A stretch of DNA of 64,000 bases from Lunularia cruciata (Eukaryota; Streptophyta; Marchantiopsida; Lunulariales; Lunulariaceae): positions 59,610,593 to 59,674,592 of the forward strand of contig OX419759.1 in assembly GCA_948567375.1 (NCBI GenBank). The letters run 5' to 3'. The position numbers and the translations under genes were made by a program. The notes below the pieces were generated by a model, which saw only the letters and a program-made list of their open reading frames with translations, was not told the DNA's origin and did not search any database. This document shows positions 1 through 13,455 of this stretch, in pieces (position 1 is the stretch's first letter; every line of letters starts with the position of its first letter).

Positions 1-70
1 TTCTCGTCCGTGTTGGGTTGCCAGAAGTATGTCACAGTGTACTTATCCTGATGTTTTTCCTCCTGTGCAG

Positions 71-1710
<1,640 letters not shown>

Positions 1711-3271
1711 TTCCGCGTGAAAGTCATGACTTCTCTTCCCACTTCAGAATTGGTCAGGTGCTGTGATACATCTTCACAGCCTGTGTAAGGTAATGCTTTT
1801 ATACATAGGTCAAATCTTGTACTCTATTATGCTCGGTCAAGCCAACATTTGACAGGGCCTTGCATGATGTTATTGCTTAGTAGATAACTTCAGGGAAACT
1901 GATATGTCCGTGGAATTCCACGCTCTTGATTCACAGGTTAAGCACAAAAGTAGGATTTCTAGGGCTTAGGAATTGTAAACTTCAAAGAATAAAGCTATGT
2001 TCTTGTTCTCTGATTTGCAGAAGTGAGGTTCCTTGGATGTCCTGTCCAGAGGATCTTGTTGGTCATACACGGGCCAGAAAGTGTTATCCACATTTGGCTC
2101 ACAATTGCTTCCTTTGTTCTGCAAGAATACCCAAATTGGGTTTTGGCATGCTTCTCATTACTTAGCTCGATACTTTCGGGATGTGAGAAATTCATTGGTC
2201 GTGAAAGGAGAAACTCCTTGCTCTGGTCTGTGATTTTGCGTATGTGTTCGAGTCTGGAATTTGATTTGAACTCCGACTACAAGTGGTTATTGTAAGGATG
2301 AACCTGGCGTGCAGTGCTTGTATAGTTCACCTGCATCTCTTTGTCTTCACAATCAAAGAGATAAGGTAGATTGGTTTTGGATGCTGTTGATAGTTCTACA
2401 AAATTTGTAATTATAAGTCAGAAAGCTTTTGGATTCCAGTCAAACTGTAGCTTGTAGGGAAATTTTACTCTAGATGATTGTCGCGGACACAATTTTGGCA
2501 GCAGTTTCTATCCAGATCCTGATCCTAATAACTGTATTAAGCAATTGTAAACTATTACCAATTTTGTGTCTCCTAATTCGATGTCCCTAAATCATCTTCC
2601 TGGTGTCATTGTTGGAAGAATGCATGGTTCTGCTATATGCGTATGTACCTTGTTACCGAATGAGATATTAAGCAAATTTTTTATACCATACGCTGTGCTG
2701 CTTGGTATCATGACGTTTGAATCATAGTTCAATATCTGTTCTCACCATTTGCTCTTCTACACCGCACCAGTTGCTGCTAACGTCGCATAATCGAAGCAGT
2801 TTCATGCCCTAGCCCTAGCTTAGTGACCTGGAACTTCTGCAATGGATTTCTAGTCTAGCAATTTTTTACTGCGCACAGCTCCACCAACTGCATGTTGCTA
2901 TGATGGAGTTGAAACAATTGGCGATGCAGTTGTAAGATTGAAGCGCACACCTCTCCATGACATCAATCTCTCATGTGTCACTCCTAAGATCTTGTGTAAG
3001 CAAGCAGTGTTACAAACCGACAAGCCCAATCTTGAGAATGCTACACGAGGTCCGCGAGAATACTGAATAGTAAAGGACGAGTGGGATTTTAAAACAAGAC
3101 ATATATAAGTTACTTGATGCGTAAGGTGCATCACCGCCTACCCTAAAACAGTAGCATATCTCGCTAGCAAGCCTCAACAGTACTCTCCCAGTTCACGGTT
3201 GAGTTTACTGCAAGCGTTTAATCTCTTCTGGATGATCTAAGGGGAGCACTCCCGTATCACTTGCCACTATC
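1711..3271. other. Downstream flank of the PI4K beta gene, no gene seen
   Basis: The first few hundred bases are probably the 3' untranslated region of the kinase gene. The longest open frames (66-90 codons near 1.9-2.3 kb) overlap each other in different frames and carry no recognisable motif. Confidence 0.5.
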
Positions 3272-3463
3272 ATGACGTACGCAGTGCTGCGGTGTGGTTG
3301 TGAGAACGTAGTGGATGACAAGTTCTGTGGTCCGATCCTCTATATGTCCGGACGAGATGAATGTAGCTTGAATGTTGAAGAATGTTGCAGCTTTGCCCAT
3401 GGAAAGTCGCCTAGTAAGAGAGGAGTAGTTTTTCTCTATTTGTTTAGCAGCACCTTTATCATT

Positions 3464-3619
3464 GACTTGAGTGTATGGCGTAAAACCATGAATTTAATAT
3501 TGGGGAGCATACCTTTCTACAAGATATTTACAATAATCTTCGACTTGGATGTATGGCGTAAAATCATGAATTTAATATTGAGGAGGATACCTTTCTACAA
3601 GATATTTACAATAATCTTC
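3464..3619 (+). repeat. 78-bp tandem duplication inside an open frame
   Basis: Two adjacent 78-bp copies (3464-3541 and 3542-3619) differ at a handful of positions. Because 78 is a multiple of three the duplication stays in frame within an open frame at 3272-3760 (162 codons), doubling a 26-residue unit centred on VWRK...NLIL...IPFYKIFTIIF. I do not recognise the frame and do not call it a gene. The hydrophobic repeated unit may simply be the translation of an AT-rich duplication. Confidence 0.85.
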
Positions 3620-3959
3620 GTGTATATTTGTTTTTGGTTGGAGAGAGGTTCCTTTTGCGTTTCTCATTCTTATCTCAATTTTGTTATACAATTACCATAT
3701 TACCAAAGGGAGTTCAGCCAATTAGATATGCTAGGAATACATACGATGGAGATCCTGTAGGAGAGTATTTACTTGCCATAGCTCTATATAACTTTGTGTG
3801 AGGTTACAACCAATTTCTCATCATATCTCTTTCTATTACTCTCATATGACACACATATTGTATGCCATTTGGAGGATGTAATTCAAGCTTTATTTAGTTT
3901 GACACTTTGCCTAGAGACTTGGGGTTTATGAGTACATACTTATACTTGTAAGTGCAAGG

Positions 3960-4575
3960 TCTAGTGTAACAATATGGAGTTTAGCGATGAAGTTAGTCGG
4001 GCTTACGAAGTAGCACATAAGACAAATTAACCTAGAATATTCCGGAAATATCTTGCACCTCAAGTAAGTAACTTCTAGAAGGAAGCTTCTAGAAGCTTCC
4101 AACTAGCTTAGCTTGCATGCCAAGTAAGCGATTTCTAGAAAGAAATTTCTTGAGAAGCTTCTTCGTTAACTTGGCTTGCACTCTAAGAGAGCGGCTTGAG
4201 GAAACTTCTTGAGAAGCTTCTCAAGGGCCTTGTATGCTACCTATAAATACCAAAGCCAAGGTTCATGCTAGGCATTCGGAGTTTTCACACATTCAAGTGT
4301 CCCAATGTGAGGTTTCATTCTTCTATTTTTCTCCTTGGTTTCGGTCTTTTACATCTAGAGTTTAGGAGAGATCTTCACTCTTTCAAACTTCATACCAAGA
4401 TTCTAGTTCTCAATAAAAGATTTGAGAGTTTTGAGCTCTACTTGAGGAGAGGATTATTTTTGTAGCTCGTATATCTCATACACTTTGGTTAAGGTTACAA
4501 CCCAACTCATTTATTGTCTTGATTTGGGAATTACAAGTGGTCTATTCCATTTTGACTAGATGCTATATTCCTACA
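3960..4575 (+). mobile_element. LTR-like fragment of a retrotransposon (probable Copia class), exact ends not fixed
   Basis: The order of signals is that of a long terminal repeat read on the + strand: a regulatory block (4034-4220), a TATA box (TATAAATA, 4242-4249), a leader-like stretch, and a polyadenylation signal AATAAA at 4412-4417. No primer-binding site, gag or pol is visible next to it, so it would be a solo or truncated LTR. A TG...CA pair can be chosen (TGTAACAATA near 3965, CCTACA near 4575), but I see no matching 5-bp target-site duplication. It could instead be a cellular heat-shock promoter whose gene has decayed. Confidence 0.45.
4034..4249 (+). promoter_or_regulatory. Array of heat-shock elements followed by a TATA box
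   Basis: A heat-shock element is alternating GAA/TTC with 2-nt spacers, bound by trimeric heat-shock factor. Visible here: GAAtaTTCcgGAA at 4035-4047; GAAgcTTCtaGAAgcTTC at 4082-4099, preceded by TTCtaGAA at 4073-4080; TTCtaGAA at 4133-4140 with GAAatTTC at 4142-4149; GAAgcTTC at 4154-4161; GAAacTTC at 4201-4208; and GAAgcTTC at 4213-4220. The TATA box starts 22 bp after the last one. This spacing is what an active heat-inducible promoter looks like. Binding and activity are inferred. Confidence 0.75.
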
Positions 4576-5280
4576 GCCTCCTATTTAGCCCATACTTACA
4601 CACCCACATGTGTACTTGTAACTCATCTATGTACTTTTTATAATACTATATGCAATACTTTATCTAGTCTATTCATGCTATGTATGCTCCCATAACTATC
4701 AGATAAGTGCTGCAGAGTATATATAGCTCTCCTTATAGCCATGGGAGAAAGTGGTATTAAATCATAAGAGTATATTGCATCAATAGTTTATTTTGGAGTT
4801 TGGGCTCTAGTGACCTCCTATTTGCAGATAGGTTCGTACATTATGGTTTCTTTTTCTTTTGACACCTATCATAGTAGTGGATTTAGGTATTTATGATTTC
4901 TAGTCATATCTTTCTTTGGCTAGTGATCTATTATTGGCTTGGCATGTTCAACAATGTCCATGTTTATTGACTTTGTATATCTAGACACTAGGAAGATTCA
5001 AGCATATTCGAATGAGTGTGCATTTTTGCACCCTTTCTAGCATCCTCATTGACACATCTTTACCAAATATAGGATTGTCTCTTGTGGAGGGAAAGGTTTT
5101 TGATCTTGGCTCCGTATCTTTCCTTTGATTGAGTACTTTCCAAAGCGAGAAGTTTACGACAACATTCCACTTACATTTGTGTTTACCACATCTAACATTT
5201 CTAGGATTACCGAACCAATTTGTTTTTGGATCCACATATAACACCCAGAGCATACATATTTTGTAATGTGCCATAAATGG

Positions 5281-5532
5281 AGAGCCACTAGAGTTCATGT
5301 ACCGTCTGAAGTACAATAATACAAATTCTACTGTCTACTCGATCTCAAGTATAAATTAAGTGGGGCTTGGATTTACCAAGGAGGTGGTCTTGGTAAATCC
5401 AAGCACCACTTAATTTATACATGAGACCAAGTAGACAGTAGAATTTGTATTATTGTATTTCAGACGGTATCATGAACTCTAGTGGCTCTCAAGTATAAAT
5501 TAAGTGGGGCTTGGATTTACCAAGACCACCTC
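5281..5532. repeat. Long foldback (inverted repeat) with ~100-bp arms plus a third partial copy
   Basis: Left arm 5281-5380 and right arm 5389-5489 are reverse complements with roughly 7 differences per 100 positions, separated by an 8-nt loop (GAGGTGGT). A third piece at 5490-5532 repeats the inner part of the left arm in direct orientation and adds the complement of the loop, so two alternative hairpins are possible. No transposase or terminal repeat of a known MITE is recognised. The RNA would form a nearly continuous 100-bp duplex, suited to Dicer processing if transcribed. Confidence 0.9.
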
Positions 5533-5539
5533 CTACTAA

Positions 5540-7607
5540 CCACGAATGTAACTATATCTGCTCTTGTTACTGGTTAGTAGACATTCTTTAGTTGATGTGG
5601 TAGTAGCCAGCCTACTACAAGCAAAGAGTCAACATTCAAACCGGACAAAGAGCAATCATTACCATCAAGAGAAAGGAATACCATTATAAACCACGGCTAT
5701 ACTTTGGTGGTAGAGATTTTTGGCAGTAAAACTTTTTGTGCATCTTCATCACTAGTTCGACTGTCTCTTTTTAGAGACAACACGAAGTTCCTTGCAAAAT
5801 CACGTCTTACTCTCTTTTTCTAATAAAGAATCTCCTTCCCTTCATAGCAATTTCAAACATTCTGCTTTCATGGACGTGCAACAACAGTAGGAGCTCTTAT
5901 CAGGATATTCCTTCCCATTTACCACACATATCAAATATACCATTCGAGGAACTATATTGCATAATACAGCGGTATATTACTTTATTTCCCTCCTCTTTGT
6001 TTGGCTAGGGGGCAATTTTCAGCGTTGTTTACCCTACTTCTTTTCCTTTGGGTCTCGTGCTCGATATCCCCTTATGCAGTTCTTTATGCTTGCATTCGTT
6101 TTTTTCCTCTTCTTTAGGGTATACTATTTTACCCTTTCGCTTCTTGCCTTTTAAAACAAGACGTTCACGAAACAGACTGCAGGGGTTCTCAATGAGGTCG
6201 GCTGCTTGGGAAACGAGGTGCCTTCGATCTGTTCCTGCACATTTTAAGATGACGTCGCTAAGAACAGCAGGAGGGTTTGTCCCTTGTCCAACAAGAATGT
6301 ATGTTCGTCGTTTTCGGACTTTGAAAAGATGTGCTGCAGAAAGAGAATCACATCAGTCACTGTAGATAACGACTGCTCAAACGTACCTGCAAGTACATGT
6401 GCTCGGAATTACATATATTCCTACTTTTGGCTGCTGCTGGTAAGTGCTGAAACCACTTTTGGATTCACATGTAACAGCTTCCGATTCTCTTGAACCTTTC
6501 CACTATGCTCTTGTTCTTGGCTCCATTCGGAGGGTCTGTTGACGTGAGCTCGTCACGTGGTATTGCAGGTAGGTTCCTGTCTGCTTGTTGAGCCAGTCCA
6601 ATAGTGAACTGTGGAAAGTCAATTGAAAGGTGAGACCAAAACCCACCATTGGCTTTCGATTAGCCATAATTCAGGACAAAATTATTTCCCTGCAACTATA
6701 CACCGATTGACTCTTTCATTTTCTCAATCTAATGAAATCCTAGTTTTCAAACAAGTCTTCGATATGGCACTGTATTTAGCATGCTTCTCTCCTGTATTTA
6801 GCATGCTTCTCTACTGTTTCGTTACTTTATGGATCAAGGTTTAAACGTATTCGCTTGTTTTGGCTTCTCTGGTATCAACCTCTTCTAAACTCCTTGTTGA
6901 CCGTGCCTCGGCATCCTAGTGATGCCGAAGCCTCCTTTTACGAAGGCTTTGGAAAGAGGGAGGAGACCTATTCAAGACGTTGAATTCATATGCAATGCAT
7001 AGCCGTAACAGGCCTCACATTCAAACTCTTTCCGATCTATATATGTCATACGACGTAATCATGCCTTGAAAGGAACCCTGTGGTTTATTCACGAAGTCCC
7101 CAGTGCACTCAACTGGAGACGAATGGTCTACTCGAAAATTAAATTTTATTGATTACGGAAGATCTTTTACTGATTTGCGGAATCTTCAGAACAGACCTCG
7201 GGTTTGTCTCCCGAGCGTTTAGTTTTGTAGCTGTTTTATTCTCCGAACCTACAGCAGACCGTCAAAACCTTTACAATATGCATGATTATTTAAGGCTATA
7301 GACCTGGTCCCCAACGGAACCATGAATGCTGGTTCTCAAGAAGAAAGGTAAATGCTAACAGAACCGCCGAATGCAGCCATGGTTCACCACAAACTAAACC
7401 AGATCGACAACAATTTCAATACATTCTTATCTTCGCCCCAAACCCGAGGACGAGTGACAAGTCAATCTTCCCATGACTTTTGCTCGAGACATTTCATGAA
7501 GCTCATGCTTTGTTGGAAGCCTTAGACATTCAGACTAGCTCACTACCAGACATACATGCTGAGGAAACACAGAGAAAAGGCGACCCGCAGAGGACAACAT
7601 GAAGGAT
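5540..7607. other. Gene-free stretch
   Basis: Only short open frames in competing frames. The 65- and 105-codon frames at 5957-6365 overlap and are hydrophobic because of T-rich sequence. A small hairpin made of CGGCATC/GATGCCG lies near 6910-6930. Nothing else supported. Confidence 0.5.
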
Positions 7608-7720
7608 GAGAAGGCCCATCAAGCCATACAAGGATACAACTCAAGAGGTAAAATGGGGCTAAGCCGCAATAGCATCATCGGAATGAGAAATCTGTCCAAC
7701 TGCACCTAGGATTACGTTCT
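7608..7720. repeat. Dispersed repeat, copy 1 of 2
   Basis: Matches 46508-46625 in the same orientation. Shared landmarks are GGGCTAAGCCGCA and ATAAATCTGTC/GAAATCTGTC followed by a C-rich run. The two copies are clearly related but diverged. No coding content or terminal structure is visible, so it is probably an old transposable-element fragment. Confidence 0.65.
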
Positions 7721-10700
7721 TCTTGGTTCACAACAAAAGCCAGCATTCTCAACATCCATTTTCATGTGTCTGTCTTCATACAATTCTCGAGGTACCGGGG
7801 AGTTGAGGACTGCTTTCAGTATATTTCTAACTTCAGCGACTTTTCCGGGACCAGGGCATTAGATGTATAGTGGAATGAGAACAAATGCCAAGGACAGACC
7901 GTACTAGGACAGTGAGACGGCTACACAGTAGAGGATTTTAATTAAAAGTGAGGGAATCCTGCTAAGGCTTGGAATTTGTGGTTTAGAGATGATACTACTA
8001 GTTGGCCGCTTCGCTTCTGGTCATAATTTGTGGTCGAACCTCTCGATCAGGTAGTAGAGAACGTAGGATGCTATTAAGCAGTGGAGCTTAGGAAGAAGTT
8101 TCAGCTCTTCAAAGTGAATTGCGAGGAGCTTGGTGCACTAGAGGTTCCTACTCCGTGACAAAGAGAAGAATCCAGTTAGGGCGGGGTGTTGAAAGCTCTG
8201 ATGTGGTTATCTTTTCCTACTTCGATCATACGTCCAATAGTCCTTCATAGAATCAGGTGAACGTTTTCTCACTGCTGAAACCAACATGCGGATTTATATA
8301 AGAGAAGCCGAAGTCCAGGTGGTGCGGGACGTCTCCCACCTTTTTAGTAATATACAGCTTCCAGTCGAACCAGAACAAGCTTTACCTCTGCAAGTCCATA
8401 ATGCAGTGAGAAATCAACCACCCGACTTCCTTGAGAATGGCGCACAAGGTGAAGCTTACAAGGAGGCAGTTGAAGAAGTGGGGGGATACTCTTATACTTC
8501 GTGAGCATGATTTGATAGGGAAAGATGGCTATTAAGGGGCCCGTATTCAGCCACTCTCAGGTCCAACTGGGAGGTCTGATAACGGGTCTTCTAGGTACGG
8601 CGAAACCTTGCATTCTAAGCCTCGAAGACGCTGCAATTCTTTTGATGAGTAAGTGTATACTTAGGACGGAAGTCGTAAGGTATTTGACCAGCCAACATCA
8701 CGAGTAACTACAGTAGTTCTTAAAATTAATTAGATTAGCGAACAGCAGAAGCAGACGGATCGATCCAGAATCTCTGTTGTTTCAAAGACTTGATGTTCAT
8801 GAATGTGAAACATGTCCTCTGAATTGTGAGCATATTATAACGCAACACTTTCTCTGTGGGACTGAACATCTGAAGTGCGCGATAATTCCAAACTGTTATC
8901 CCTCACCCGTCTTGTGCTATGTGCAGGAAATGTCACAATCTTTTGCTATTTTTGGTACAAAGGTAAGCTTCCATAGCCCTTCATGAACTTGATTTCATGG
9001 CTTCTATATAATATGACTGCTAAAGTTCCATCTTTCCGATGTTCTTACTGTTGTTTATGCTGCAGTCCAGTTATGTGGAAAATAAACAGGGACCAGAGTG
9101 CGCATACACACTCAGGCATTCCACACATTCTTAATCACTACACTTACTGGCTATGGATTCTCTATGCTTCTCCGTTAATCACCCATGCGACTGTGCCTGT
9201 CTCCAAGCCTGCTGCGTGGGCATTTTCCTCCAATCTCTCTTCACCCTCAAGTACTGGAACGGCGACCTTGCTAACTATGACAAGGTTTTCCAGAGAAAAA
9301 TTCTGCAACCTCAAGAAAAACTGGTTAAAAGTGATACATCTTCTTTCTCCTACAACAGTGACATGACAGACGTGATTGTTGTGTTGAGGGCCTAAAAGAC
9401 TCCTGATGAGGTAGTGACGCATGATTTGTTTCTCTAATTGGCGTCTTCAGATAAGCCTAAAGAAAGGGTTACGCACGGGAGTGATTGTTCTATTACCATA
9501 GCCTGTTCGTCTCAATCGTTTCTGTCGATTGCCGAAGTTTGTACGTTGGTTCCATCTGCATGATATGAACAGCGGCATGTTTTCTGCTCCTCTTCTCAGG
9601 AAGGTTTGAACACTTTTTTCTACTTATTACAATCATGGTCAAGACTTCTGCATTTGCAATCACACCTGAATTGAGTATGGTTCCTCTAAGCTTGAACCGT
9701 CGTCCTGAGAAACTGTCCTTTGTTTCTTCAGCTGTTTCTCTTTCTCTTTTCTGTAATTCCTATGTAAAGTAGCAGTCGCTGTAATAAGCGTTCTTTCATT
9801 CTATTTAGCTTAGAGTTGTAGCTGATACATATGAACAGGTTCTCGAGGTATTCATCCTGAAAGTGGATAGATCCAACCTTTAGACGTCTACAAGGAGACA
9901 TATCCATGAATTTTTCAGTCCCGTGTCTTATCATTACGGCTATGCATCGAAGCGTATGGTCTCTTCACGCAAGACTATTTTCTTACGGTAATGCATCTGT
10001 AGCTCTCTTTTATGACTGGAGTAGCTCATTCCTTATCTGTGGGCTGCAAGCTGCTGGAACTCATTCATTCCATTGTCAGAGGAGATAATGAACCACATGC
10101 TAGAATCAACTTGAGATTCATCCGGTTGGTAACTCTCAAAACTGGGACTGACATCCTAAAATTAAATGGAATAAACAACGGCAGATACCGTACGCGTTGG
10201 GGACTCTTTCTGGGGACATCCAGCTTGTTCTTACCTCGTCCTGCACATCGGCTACACCCGAAACGGAAAGCTGCTGTTCAACAGAGAAGATGTCAAAGCT
10301 TCAGGCCAGATGATATGGAGAGCGACCACACAAGGTCTTTACATGAATTGTTGCTGGCTCAGCCGCATTCTCCATGGCTAGGTGGTGCTGACTACCACGG
10401 AAGCTATGAACGAGGAATAAATACACAGGAGAGGACAGAATCTGTTCAATCAACAGAATGGAATCAGTTCTAAATCTCCATCACCAGACAATTCTGGGCT
10501 AAGATCCCCGGGAGCGAGAGGACCCCCATACTTCCCAACTGCGAGGTTCTGATACCTAACCACAATGATTCTGTTGGTCATCAATTCATAGCTTTGCGAA
10601 TGGTCAAGAGTTGGGTCTTCTAAACATTCAAGGGGCGTCTGCGGGAACAAGGGAGGAAGTATAATAAAGAAGCATATGATATTCCAGTTCGGGAGAAACG

Positions 10701-11220
10701 TAGAACTAGTCTGACACACACATATGGGCTCGGCCTCGCCACCAGTATGCTAACACTCAGTGCTACAACTTTAGTGAATTTAACACGTTTCCAACATTGA
10801 TCAAACAATGATCACCACATTGATAGAAACAATGAGAGCAGAAGCCGTTCCTAGAACGGGGGATAGATAAAATATAATTAAAGCATGATGGATAATATGA
10901 TAGTGCATAACTGAGCTTCGAAGCTGCCTCAGGGTTCCGCACTTCCAAACATATTTTGAGTGCCTGGTTAGTCCTAGTTTCTGTTCGAGTGAGCTGCATT
11001 CCGATTGAGTTACGGTAGATATGGTTATTTACAAGAAACAAATTGTGCAGCACAATGTGAACCCAACCCATGCACCACTTGAGCTCTTACATTTAGAGAA
11101 GCAGACAAAAAACCGCTCATCTATCACAACGCGGTCTCGTTCTTTTGTTCGAGGAATTCCCGATCACAGGCTCTCCTACACACACAGCTGAAAAGATGGC
11201 TAAAGCATGAAAGTAGAACT
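7721..11220. other. Gene-free stretch with unrecognised open frames
   Basis: Open frames of 60-153 codons occur on + at 8286-8504, 8525-8707, 8777-9395 and 10012-10473. They overlap in several frames, lack recognisable domains, and I could not join them by splice sites into a convincing protein. The 153-codon frame at 10012-10473 has a polar C-terminal half and is the only one I would check by transcript data. Confidence 0.35.
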
Positions 11221-11452
11221 ACACAAAAGAGCAAAGTTCCTGACGTAACGACGGATCGAGAAGACAGGAGATGGGGAGCCCGCCGTGGTCTAGGCATCCA
11301 TGTCAACAGACTGAGGCAAGCTGAACAATCGAAAGACCACGATTGTACAAAAGAGTAAGTTGCTGACTTGACTGTGGTTCGAGAACAGAAACCCAATTTC
11401 AATTATACAAAAGAGTAAGTTGGTGCGTGATCGTGGCATTTGGATCGGGAAG
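11221..11452. repeat. Three degenerate copies of a ~42-bp motif
   Basis: Copies at 11221-11262, 11346-11387 and 11406-11452 share ACAAAAGAGTAAGTTG (or close) followed about 20 nt later by GGATCGAGAA/GGTTCGAGAA. Spacing is irregular (125 and 60 bp). Function unknown. Confidence 0.6.
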
Positions 11453-12249
11453 AGAGCACCTTGAGTTATTTGATGGGACAGGTTTAAGATACACCAATTG
11501 TAAAGACGTGGTGGACAACTTTCGTGCTACGGAAACAATCACGTTCTTATTATCTTTGGATTCCTCGATGTATTAGGAGAAGAGCTTGCTTCAGGCTTTT
11601 ACACAGAATAGAGTATAAACTACGAAGTAATGGTAGTATGTGACATATGTATTTTGCTCATGTATGAAACAAACGATAAACTGCTTTATGATTCTAACAT
11701 CATGATACGTACTTGGAGTTATTTTATAGAGCATACATGAATTTATATGTGTTACTGATATAGTTTCTTAACGAATATTTTTGTAAGAAACACATAGATT
11801 TTTACGCTTGTATGGAGAATAAAGAATGTATATGATCTGTTTCTAATACCATATTTCGTACTAAAAATAGATAAAAACTCCAAAGCAAGAAATGAAAAAC
11901 TTTTCCTCTAAAGTTTTAGTTCTAACCTAAAATACCATTTTCGACAAACGGTGTAATCCTTCGATATTATATTTCGCCGTGATCCAACATCACATGTTTA
12001 ATCAAGAAGCATTCAATCAAGAAGAATATATCATCTTCACTTAATTGAATCCTTTGTCGATGATACTTCTCAATCATCTATTAGAAATGGAGGACATAAA
12101 ACTTATATACACTAATAGCATATAAGGAAATATAATCAATAACTAAACAAATATCATTCTTATGAAACAATGAGAAAGATCTGAAAACACATAAACATTT
12201 CCGACAAAAATATCACTTATCAACTAGAAAATTCAATGTTAATGAATAT

Positions 12250-12692
12250 ATGAAAGGCGATCCGAAGTCGTTCACCGAACGGGAATCCAGAACCCACCAA
12301 GGACCGAATCGACACAAACTGAAGACCATGAAGTGCATGCAGAAACGGGTGCAAAAACTGAGGTCAAGCTCATCCAAGCAAGTGAGAACAACGCGGGACA
12401 TAAGCAAAATGGATAAAAAACAGAAGCGAAGATTGATACAATCCATGAGCAGCATGTACAGTGAGATGGGATCCATCATAAAATGGAAATGAGCCTTCTC
12501 AAGCAGAACAGAGAGAGGATGCAGCTCAAGCTGAAAGGAGAGGAAATCCATCGCGCGAGTAGGAAGATGTGTTGGGAAGCAACAGGAACAGCATTGGACA
12601 AGTATAAGAGCAGAGTATCAGTGGATGATGGGTGGGCTGGAGCGAATTGTGACGGGATACAGTATTTCACAGCCTGCTGTATAAGCGCATAA
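12250..12692 (+). other. Lys/Arg-rich overlapping open frames, unrecognised
   Basis: Frame 12250-12492 (80 codons, many K, R, S, Q) and frame 12483-12692 (69 codons, containing NRERMQLKLKGEEIHRASRK) overlap by 10 bp and together would read like one polar, possibly coiled-coil protein with a -1/+1 shift between them. No family recognised. Could be a decayed gene, or chance. Confidence 0.2.
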
Positions 12693-12795
12693 GTCCTAAA
12701 ACATTAAACACAACTCTTTCATGTTCGCAAGCATTGAAGGTGTTACAATCTTCAAGTATTTGAAGATGACATAGTGCACTTGAAGATGAAGCAGA

Positions 12796-12987
12796 TCAAT
12801 TCAGTAGTGAGGTATTGTACATCACAGTCTTTTCGATGTCTGAGTACTTGATGTTGTTACTGTCAACGACTTTTCCATGCGACTCCACGTTAGTCTCTCC
12901 AGTCTGCGAGCATTTGGGGCAGCTGACGATGCGGCAGCCCTTTGTGAACTCCACTTGGCCCTTGTAAACAATTTCACATTTTTCCAT
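12796..12987 (-). pseudogene. Short ORF with a CPxC motif, possible LITAF-like fragment
   Basis: 63 codons starting MEKCEIVYKGQVEFTKGC and containing VSCPKCSQTGETNVESHGK. The CPxC followed by a T-V-E stretch resembles the N-terminal zinc knuckle of LITAF-type domains. The hydrophobic helix and second CxxC knuckle that complete such a domain are absent before the stop. The 5' flank of this ORF is duplicated about 375 bp away (see the repeat at 12985-13455), where the corresponding ATG leads into an unrelated frame. This looks like a decayed duplicate, but the family assignment is weak. Confidence 0.25.
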
Positions 12988-13455
12988 TGATTAGCTCAAT
13001 CTATGATCGAAGTTCAACAAGAATCTGAACTTTCAATGATAAAGTGACCTGGTCATTAGAGCTATGATATTCCCTATCTATTGTCCCTTTCTTTCATTCT
13101 ATCTCGGTTTTATAACTGGAACTGTGGCATTAGCTACCTGAAATCAAGAACTCCAACAGACTGAACGATCTGCTCTCGACCCTCTGCACTTCCACCATCA
13201 GTTATTGTACCTCGCGGTCAAGAACGGAAATCATGAACTCCAGCAGACGACTACGAACGGTTGCATTTATCACTGACGGCTTTTGAACTCACTTGACATT
13301 AGGTTTTACCTCAGGTGAAATCAAGAATTTAACAGGCTGTGAACGAATTCGCCCAAGCCATTGACTAGCTCTACCAAGCTACGATCGAAGTTCAGGTTCC
13401 GGTCATTGACGCAATAACTTCCGATGATACAATGAACTGGCCATTGGAGGCCCGA
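12985..13455 (-). repeat. Degenerate duplication of the 5' flank of the CPxC ORF
   Basis: On the minus strand 13455-13360 and 13075-12984 share ordered landmarks: AATGGCCAGTTCA/AATGACCAGGTCA, TATCATCG/TATCATTG, AACTTCGATCGTAG/AACTTCGATCATAG and AGCTAGTCAATGG/AGCTAATCAATGG. Between them sits a further degenerate unit (AAATCAAGAACTCCAACAG near 13143, AAATCAAGAATTTAACAG near 13320). Confidence 0.6.

Noticed and set aside
2023-2295. 90-codon frame downstream of the PI4K beta stop
   Set aside because: Overlaps two other frames, shows no homology I can recognise, and lies in probable 3' untranslated sequence.
3272-3760. 162-codon frame containing the 78-bp duplication, as a membrane protein gene
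   Set aside because: The hydrophobic character comes from T-rich DNA. There are no family motifs, no splice partners and no supporting promoter.
9153-9395. Frame containing LKYWNGDLANYDKVFQRKIL, which looks protein-like
   Set aside because: Overlaps two longer frames on both strands, and no family or splice continuation could be found.
10012-10473. 153-codon frame on the + strand
   Set aside because: Second half is polar and plausible, but the first half overlaps another frame and no domain is recognised. Left as an open question in the intergenic entry.
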